Shown here piece by piece: positions 5,987 through 9,500 of a stretch of 9,500 bases of DNA. The stretch spans positions 1-9,500 of the forward strand of contig NQJH01000108.1 in assembly GCA_002256685.1 (NCBI GenBank), in the 5' to 3' direction. The notes beneath the pieces were generated by a model. The model was not told the origin of the DNA. It worked only from the letters and a program-made list of their open reading frames with translations, and did not search any database. The stretch is from Methylococcaceae bacterium NSP1-2. GTDB taxonomy: Bacteria; Pseudomonadota; Gammaproteobacteria; Methylococcales; Methylomonadaceae. The position numbers and the translations under genes are program-made. Positions within the stretch are counted from its first letter, which is position 1. Each line of letters starts with the position of its first letter.

Positions 5987-6991
5987 TTAGGCAGCATGAA
6001 ACCAATGCGCGTGGCGTATGTGTAAATCCACTTTATCACCTTTATCCAATTGTAAACGCTTGAACTGTTCATTGGGCATTTCAGCATAAATGATTTCAGG
6101 CGAGCCATTCACGCCTTTTTTAGCCAATTCAATACGAATCAACGCACCCAAATGTTGCCAATCTTTTAAGGTTGCTGATGCCGCACTGTCACCATTTGAT
6201 TTGGTAATTTCAAGGTCATGCGGACGCACATGTACGGTATTAGCGGCTTGCGGATTAATCACTATCACATTGGTATCACCGATAAAACGTGACACAAATT
6301 CATTGGCTGGATTATCGTAAATGTCGCTAGGTGTGCCTTGTTGTTCAATCACTCCATGATTAAACACCACCACGCGACTGGCAACTTCCATTGCTTCTTC
6401 TTGGTCATGCGTCACAAAAATACTGGTGACATTTAAGTTTTCATGCAAATGCCGTAGCCACTGGCGCAAATCTTTACGCACACTGGCATCTAACGCGCCA
6501 AACGGTTCGTCCAATAATAAGACTTCGGGTTCAACGGCTAACGCCCGTGCTAAGGCAATCCGTTGACGTTGTCCGCCTGATAATTGGTCGGGATAACGGT
6601 CATGTAACCAATCCAATTGCACCAGTTCTAATAGCGCGTGAACTTTTTTTCGAATCTCGGTTTCGTTAGGGCGTTGTTTACGCGGCTTAACGCGTAAACC
6701 AAATGCGATATTTTCAAACACGGTCATGTGTCGAAACAGGGCATAGTGTTGAAACACAAAACCAACCCCGCGTTCACGAACGTCTTTATGGGTTTTATCT
6801 TCGCCTTTTAATAGCACTTGTCCGCTGTCAGCACGTTCTAAGCCGGCAATAATGCGCAGTAGCGTGGTTTTACCGCAACCTGAAGGACCTAATAAAGCAA
6901 CTAATTCGCCTTCGGCAATTTCTAAATTAATGTTGTCGAGTGCGGTAAAATTACCGAAATGTTTAGAAATGTTGTTTAAAATAATGCTCAT
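5987..6991 (-). CDS. cysA: Sulfate/thiosulfate ABC transporter ATP-binding protein CysA
   Basis: This is the ATPase of the sulfate/thiosulfate importer, a dimer on the cytoplasmic face driving the CysT/CysW channel. It has 334 residues (enteric CysA: 365; the shortening is C-terminal). The full ABC set is present: Walker A GPSGCGKT (35-42), Q-loop Gln81 in FVFQHYALF, signature LSGGQRQR (137-144), Walker B LLLDEP (158-163), D-loop ALD (166-168) and switch His195 (VTHDQEEA). Residues from about 236 to the end form the TOBE-like regulatory domain (NVIVINPQAAN..VHVRPHDLEI). The opening MSIILNNISKHFG and FQHYALFRHMTVFENIAFGL are characteristic of CysA rather than other importers. It starts 18 bp after cysW, with a GAAGAGA purine run as ribosome site, and is the last gene of the operon, followed by a terminator. 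Confidence 0.95.
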   Translation of the reverse strand: MSIILNNISKHFGNFTALDNINLEIAEGELVALLGPSGCGKTTLLRIIAGLERADSGQVLLKGEDKTHKDVRERGVGFVFQHYALFRHMTVFENIAFGLRVKPRKQRPNETEIRKKVHALLELVQLDWLHDRYPDQLSGGQRQRIALARALAVEPEVLLLDEPFGALDASVRKDLRQWLRHLHENLNVTSIFVTHDQEEAMEVASRVVVFNHGVIEQQGTPSDIYDNPANEFVSRFIGDTNVIVINPQAANTVHVRPHDLEITKSNGDSAASATLKDWQHLGALIRIELAKKGVNGSPEIIYAEMPNEQFKRLQLDKGDKVDLHIRHAHWFHAA

Positions 6992-7009
6992 AAAATCTCT
7001 TCGTTAATA

Positions 7010-7873
7010 TTAACTAGACGGTAACGTTAGACTAGCGCGATCACGCTGCTGCTGCCATTCTAAAAAGCTTTTTAACACCAGTGTCACGATGGCTAACACA
7101 GTCAATAAAGACGCAGCAGCAAACGCGCCGACGGCGTTGTATTCGTTATAAGTATTTTCTACATGCAAGGGCAGGGTGTTAGTTATCCCTTGTATATGCC
7201 CTGATACCACCGACACCGCGCCGAATTCACCCATTGCCCGGGCATTACATAACACCACGCCATACAACAAACCCCATTTAATATTCGGCAAAGTCACGCG
7301 CCAAAACATGGTCCAACCATTCGCGCCTAACGATAAGGCGGCCTCTTCTTCTTCGTTACCCATTTCCTGCATTAACGGAATCAGCTCACGCGCTACGAAA
7401 GGGCAGGTAATAAACAGCGTTGCCAAGACGATGCCCGGCACTGCGAAAATAATTTTAATGTTATTGGCTTGTAACCATTCGCCAAACCAACCTTGCGCAC
7501 CAAAAAGTAACACGAAGATTAAGCCAGCGGTCACTGGCGACACAGAAAACGGTAAATCAATTAAGGTGGTCAATAGACTTTTACCCGGAAACTCAAAACG
7601 GGCAATTGCCCACGCCGAAGCGATACCAAACACAGTCGTCAATGGTACGCAAATTAACGCCACCAATAAGGTCAATTTTACTGCCGCCGTATTGTTATAT
7701 TCCGTTAACTCATTGGTATAACCTTCCCAACCTTTGGCAAAGGCTTCAAAAAAAATAGTCACTAAAGGTAAAATTAAAAACAAACTTATGACTAATAGTG
7801 TTAACCCAGTCAAGGTATAACGTACCCACGTCGGATCATTGACAGCAATTTTTGCGATTTTTTGCGCGTTCAT
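7010..7873 (-). CDS. cysW: Sulfate/thiosulfate ABC transporter permease CysW
   Basis: This is one of the two inner-membrane subunits that form the sulfate/thiosulfate channel with CysT. It has 287 residues from the chosen ATG, close to the 291 of enteric CysW. The first membrane segment is at about 20-45 (LTGLTLLVISLFLILPLVTIFF), with roughly five more hydrophobic segments following, as in six-helix type I permeases. The cytoplasmic EAA loop that docks on CysA is at about 176-196 (EEAALSLGANGWTMFWRVTLP). RAMGEFGAVSVVSG (212-225) is strongly CysW-like. A longer frame opens at 7945 but overlaps the end of cysT by 62 bp. The ATG at 7873 has GGAGT at 7878-7882 and begins 10 nt after the cysT stop, so it is preferred. 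The closely packed genes imply translational coupling within the operon. Confidence 0.93.
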   Translation of the reverse strand: MNAQKIAKIAVNDPTWVRYTLTGLTLLVISLFLILPLVTIFFEAFAKGWEGYTNELTEYNNTAAVKLTLLVALICVPLTTVFGIASAWAIARFEFPGKSLLTTLIDLPFSVSPVTAGLIFVLLFGAQGWFGEWLQANNIKIIFAVPGIVLATLFITCPFVARELIPLMQEMGNEEEEAALSLGANGWTMFWRVTLPNIKWGLLYGVVLCNARAMGEFGAVSVVSGHIQGITNTLPLHVENTYNEYNAVGAFAAASLLTVLAIVTLVLKSFLEWQQQRDRASLTLPSS

Positions 7874-7883
7874 AAGCACTCCA

Positions 7884-8768
7884 TTATGATAATTGTTCAG
7901 TAGTGACCAGAGCGGGGACGGGTGAATCTCTTTCTGAGGTAACACGTCTGCGTAGTAACATTTGCAATAAATTAATGGTGAGTAATATCACAAATGAGAC
8001 GAGTAACATGGTCAATGCCAACGCGGTCGCGCCTTCATAATCGTATTGTTCCAATTTGGTAATAATCAGTAGCGGCACAATTTCGGACACATAAGGCAGA
8101 TTACCTGCGATAAAAATCACTGAACCGTATTCGCCGACACCTCTTGCAAATGCCATTGCAAAACCCGTCAACGCGGCTGGAAACACATTAGGAAAAATAA
8201 TACGTTGAAAAATCTGCCAACGGGTTGCACCCATTGAAGACGCGGCTTCTTCCATACTGGCATCGATTTCTTGTAATACTGGTTCAATAGTACGGACGAT
8301 AAACGGCAAGCCAATAAAAATCAGCGCGATAACAATTCCCGCTGGAGTGAATGCCACTTTAAAACCTAGCTCAGTTAACGGCTTACCAATTAAGCCATTG
8401 GGTGCGTACAAAGAAGCCAACACGATACCCGCAACCGCCGTCGGCAATGCAAACGGTAAATCAATAATCGCATCGAAAAAGCGTTTAGCAGGTAGCGAAT
8501 AACGCACCAACGTCCACGCAATAATAAACCCAAAAACCAAGGCAATCGCCGCCGCCAATAATGCTGCTAAAAAGCTCACACTAAACGCCGCCTGTACACG
8601 ATCATTGCTGATAATATGGATATAACCCTGCCAAGTGAGTTGTGAGTCAGGTTGTAAGGTTTTAAAAAACAGTGTACTGAGTGGAATTAACACCACTAAG
8701 CCCAAGTACAGCAAAGTAAAACCTAATGCGGGTCTAAATCCCGGCAAGATGTTGGTTTTATTCATCAT
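7884..8768 (-). CDS. cysT: Sulfate/thiosulfate ABC transporter permease CysT (CysU)
   Basis: This is the partner inner-membrane permease of CysW. It has 294 residues, somewhat longer than enteric CysU (277). It contains about six hydrophobic segments (first at 15-35, last near 250-272) and the EAA loop EEAASSMGATRWQIFQRIIF at 173-192, which contacts CysA. ARGVGEYGSVIFIAGN (208-223) and DLPFALPTAVAGI (103-115) are typical of CysT. The extra length is a hydrophilic tail after LLRRR (272-276). Two adjacent ATGs (8768 and 8765) are possible; AAGGAT at 8773-8778 fits the second better (7-nt spacing). It is the first gene of the operon and lies under a predicted promoter and the 43-bp shared block. 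No periplasmic sulfate-binding protein gene (sbp or cysP) precedes it here, so that subunit must be encoded elsewhere. Confidence 0.95.
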   Translation of the reverse strand: MMNKTNILPGFRPALGFTLLYLGLVVLIPLSTLFFKTLQPDSQLTWQGYIHIISNDRVQAAFSVSFLAALLAAAIALVFGFIIAWTLVRYSLPAKRFFDAIIDLPFALPTAVAGIVLASLYAPNGLIGKPLTELGFKVAFTPAGIVIALIFIGLPFIVRTIEPVLQEIDASMEEAASSMGATRWQIFQRIIFPNVFPAALTGFAMAFARGVGEYGSVIFIAGNLPYVSEIVPLLIITKLEQYDYEGATALALTMLLVSFVILLTINLLQMLLRRRVTSERDSPVPALVTTEQLS

Positions 8769-8785
8769 TCATATCCTTTAAAGTG

Positions 8786-8804
8786 AAGTGCCAGTCGCGC
8801 ACTT
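8786..8804 (-). other. Small hairpin in the predicted cysT leader RNA
   Basis: Perfect 6-bp arms AAGTGC/GCACTT with a 7-nt loop lie between the predicted transcript start (about 8812) and the ribosome site (8773-8778). It could stabilise the 5' end of the mRNA or affect translation, but such stems occur by chance, and it has no terminator U tract in the cysT direction. Confidence 0.3.
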
Positions 8805-8818
8805 TTTCGTTGGATTCA

Positions 8819-8847
8819 ATGATAAACAGATGAATTTCCCAAGTAAA
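8819..8847 (-). promoter_or_regulatory. Putative sigma-70 promoter of cysTWA
   Basis: On the minus strand, TTTACT (8842-8847) and TATCAT (8819-8824) are separated by exactly 17 bp. These match the -35 consensus at 4 of 6 positions and the -10 consensus at 5 of 6. The transcript would start near 8812, giving a leader of about 44 nt before the first ATG. The shared 43-bp block begins within the -35, which suits an activator that contacts RNA polymerase from upstream. Confidence 0.6.
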
Positions 8848-8887
8848 ACGATGATATTCGATAGTTATATTCAATAATTAGATATAG
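8845..8887 (-). promoter_or_regulatory. 43-bp shared upstream block, copy 2 (candidate CysB operator)
   Basis: This is the gapless counterpart of 3499-3541 (35 of 43 identical). The direct repeats TATTCGATA (8855-8863) and TATTCAATA (8868-8876) again lie 13 bp apart, followed by ATTAGATATAG. It sits 76 bp upstream of the cysT ATG. The conserved positions are concentrated in AAAACGAT, ATTCGAT, TATTCAATAA and AGATATAG, while the 5 bases between the two repeats are all different. That is the pattern expected of binding-site contacts rather than a recent duplication. Confidence 0.6.
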
Positions 8888-8904
8888 GTAGGCGCGAATT
8901 TATT

Positions 8905-9022
8905 TTCCCGCGTCACGTCACTGCCATTAAGTTAAGCAACAACAGGAGTCCAATAGCTTTAGCTATTGCCGTGAAAATAGTTTTTATCCTTAACTTAATA
9001 GCAGTGACGTAGTGCGTGGGAA
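8905..9022 (+). mobile_element. MITE-like inverted-repeat element, copy B
   Basis: About 118 bp with imperfect terminal inverted repeats of roughly 30 bp. The left end is TTCCCGCGTCACGTCACTGC followed by CATTAAGTTAAG. The right end is CTTAACTTAATAGC followed by AGTGACGTAGTGCGTGGGAA. The ends pair with two mismatches near the inner part and a 2-base gap near the outside. The interior 8938-8980 matches copy A in reverse complement (40 of 43). It lacks the ~23 bases that complete the internal stem in copy A. It has no coding capacity and no clear target duplication. It lies between sufS and cysT, upstream of the candidate operator. Confidence 0.75.
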
Positions 9023-9030
9023 CTAGGTGA

Positions 9031-9056
9031 GGAGTACAAACCTAGGTTTGTACTCC
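9031..9056. repeat. Perfect 26-bp palindrome downstream of sufS
   Basis: The arm GGAGTACAAACCT is followed directly by its exact complement, giving 13+13 bases with no loop. It starts 20 nt after the sufS stop. As RNA it would fold into a stable hairpin, but no U tract follows in the sufS direction (TCACC follows). It may serve as a weak terminator or belong to a dispersed palindromic repeat family. Confidence 0.75.
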
Positions 9057-9076
9057 AAATAGTCAATATTTCTAAC

Positions 9077-9500
9077 TTAGTAAAACCCAATCTGCCCAGC
9101 TTGTACCTGTCTTACCACACTCACCAAGCGATCAATTTCTTCGTAAGTGTTATAAAACGCCAATGAAGGACGCACGGTAGCTTCTAAACCAAAACGCCGC
9201 AAAATCGGTTGCGCACAATGATGTCCAGAACGTACCGCAATCCCAGCCTTATTCAGAGCCTCGCCCACGTCTTGGGTACTATGACCTTTCAACACAAACG
9301 ATAACACGCTGGTTTTTTCTGCCGCTGTACCAATCAAGCGCAAGCCGTTGATACCGCGTAACGCTTCAATCGCATACCCTAAAAGCTCATGCTCATAACG
9401 CGCTACATTCGGCACACCGATACTCTGCAAATATTCCAGAGCTGCGCCTAAACCGACTGCATCAGCAATATTGCCGGTGCCTGCTTCAAAACGTGCCGGT
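9077..9500 (-). CDS. SufS-like cysteine desulfurase, C-terminal part (5' end outside window)
   Basis: This PLP enzyme takes sulfur from cysteine as a persulfide, leaving alanine, for Fe-S cluster assembly or other sulfur transfer. About 140 C-terminal residues are visible, open to the window edge. The TTG at 9430 is internal, since upstream codons read PARFEAGTGNIADAVGLGAAL, a conserved class V aminotransferase segment. The catalytic cysteine is in SGHHCAQPILRRFG (SufS-type active-site loop). RPSLAFYNTYEEIDRLV and a C-terminal GQIGFY follow. The PLP lysine lies outside the window. It is co-oriented with cysTWA but separated by a palindrome, a MITE copy and a promoter. The wording GTGNIADAVGLG and CAQPILRRFGLEATVRPSL recalls the desulfurases that travel with family 2A encapsulins more than housekeeping SufS, which usually has GTPNIAG and CAQPLM. 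That is recalled from memory and needs testing. Confidence 0.9.
   Translation of the reverse strand, partial: PARFEAGTGNIADAVGLGAALEYLQSIGVPNVARYEHELLGYAIEALRGINGLRLIGTAAEKTSVLSFVLKGHSTQDVGEALNKAGIAVRSGHHCAQPILRRFGLEATVRPSLAFYNTYEEIDRLVSVVRQVQAGQIGFY

Noticed and set aside
7176..7721. Open 181-codon frame on the plus strand opposite cysW
   Set aside because: It is antisense to a well-supported permease gene, has no recognisable motif and reads as the complement of hydrophobic codons. It is a shadow frame.
7874..7945. Longer cysW start giving 24 more residues
   Set aside because: It would overlap the end of cysT by 62 bp and lacks the good GGAGT site. The ATG at 7873 gives normal family length and sits 10 nt after the cysT stop.
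8845..8887. Fur, FNR or IscR box reading of the AT-rich 43-bp block
   Set aside because: No 19-bp Fur palindrome, TTGAT-N4-ATCAA or IscR pattern could be fitted convincingly. The genes controlled point to CysB instead, though this is not proven.
5763..9022. A composite transposon carrying cysTWA
   Set aside because: There is no transposase in or between the two flanking elements, no target duplication is visible, and the cargo has the same codon character as its neighbours. Only the inverted arrangement is supported.

Overview
The window reads as chromosomal DNA of a gammaproteobacterium with moderate, slightly AT-leaning base composition. The protein set (CysB, CysTWA, CysK, a FadL-family porin) is typical of Gammaproteobacteria. 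The dense short intergenic palindromes and small inverted-repeat elements are reminiscent of filamentous sulfur bacteria (Beggiatoa/Thiothrix relatives), but that placement is an impression, not something the sequence proves.

Layout: at the left edge is the 3' end of a peptide deformylase gene (+). Everything else that codes is on the minus strand. From right to left (the direction of transcription) these are: the 3' part of a SufS-like cysteine desulfurase (9077-9500); the sulfate/thiosulfate ABC transporter genes cysT-cysW-cysA (8768-5987), ending in a good intrinsic terminator; cysB, the sulfur-assimilation regulator (5736-4840); alanine dehydrogenase (4712-3597); and a FadL-family outer-membrane protein, cysteine synthase (cysK) and a fumarylacetoacetate-hydrolase-family enzyme, which look like one operon (3431-249).

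The theme is sulfur: sulfate uptake, its regulator, the enzyme that fixes sulfide into cysteine, and a desulfurase that takes sulfur back out of cysteine. The most interesting non-coding signal is a 43-bp block, 35/43 identical in two places (3499-3541 and 8845-8887). It sits just upstream of, and overlaps, the -35 of a plausible promoter in front of the fadL-like/cysK/FAH cluster and in front of cysTWA. That is where a LysR-type activator would bind. Because cysK and cysTWA are classic CysB targets and cysB lies between them, I propose it as the local CysB operator. This would place the FadL-like porin and the FAH enzyme in the cysteine regulon.

The second non-coding theme is repeats. Two copies of one MITE-like element with inverted ends (about 140 and 118 bp) flank the cysTWA operon in opposite orientation. 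The copy at 5763-5902 ends about 26 bp upstream of the cysB start and creates a spurious N-terminal extension of that reading frame. Two related palindromes flank ald, and a perfect 26-bp palindrome lies just after the sufS stop. No RNA gene, CRISPR array, transposase, integrase or phage gene is visible. I found no wholly new protein system; the novelty here is regulatory and in repeat architecture.
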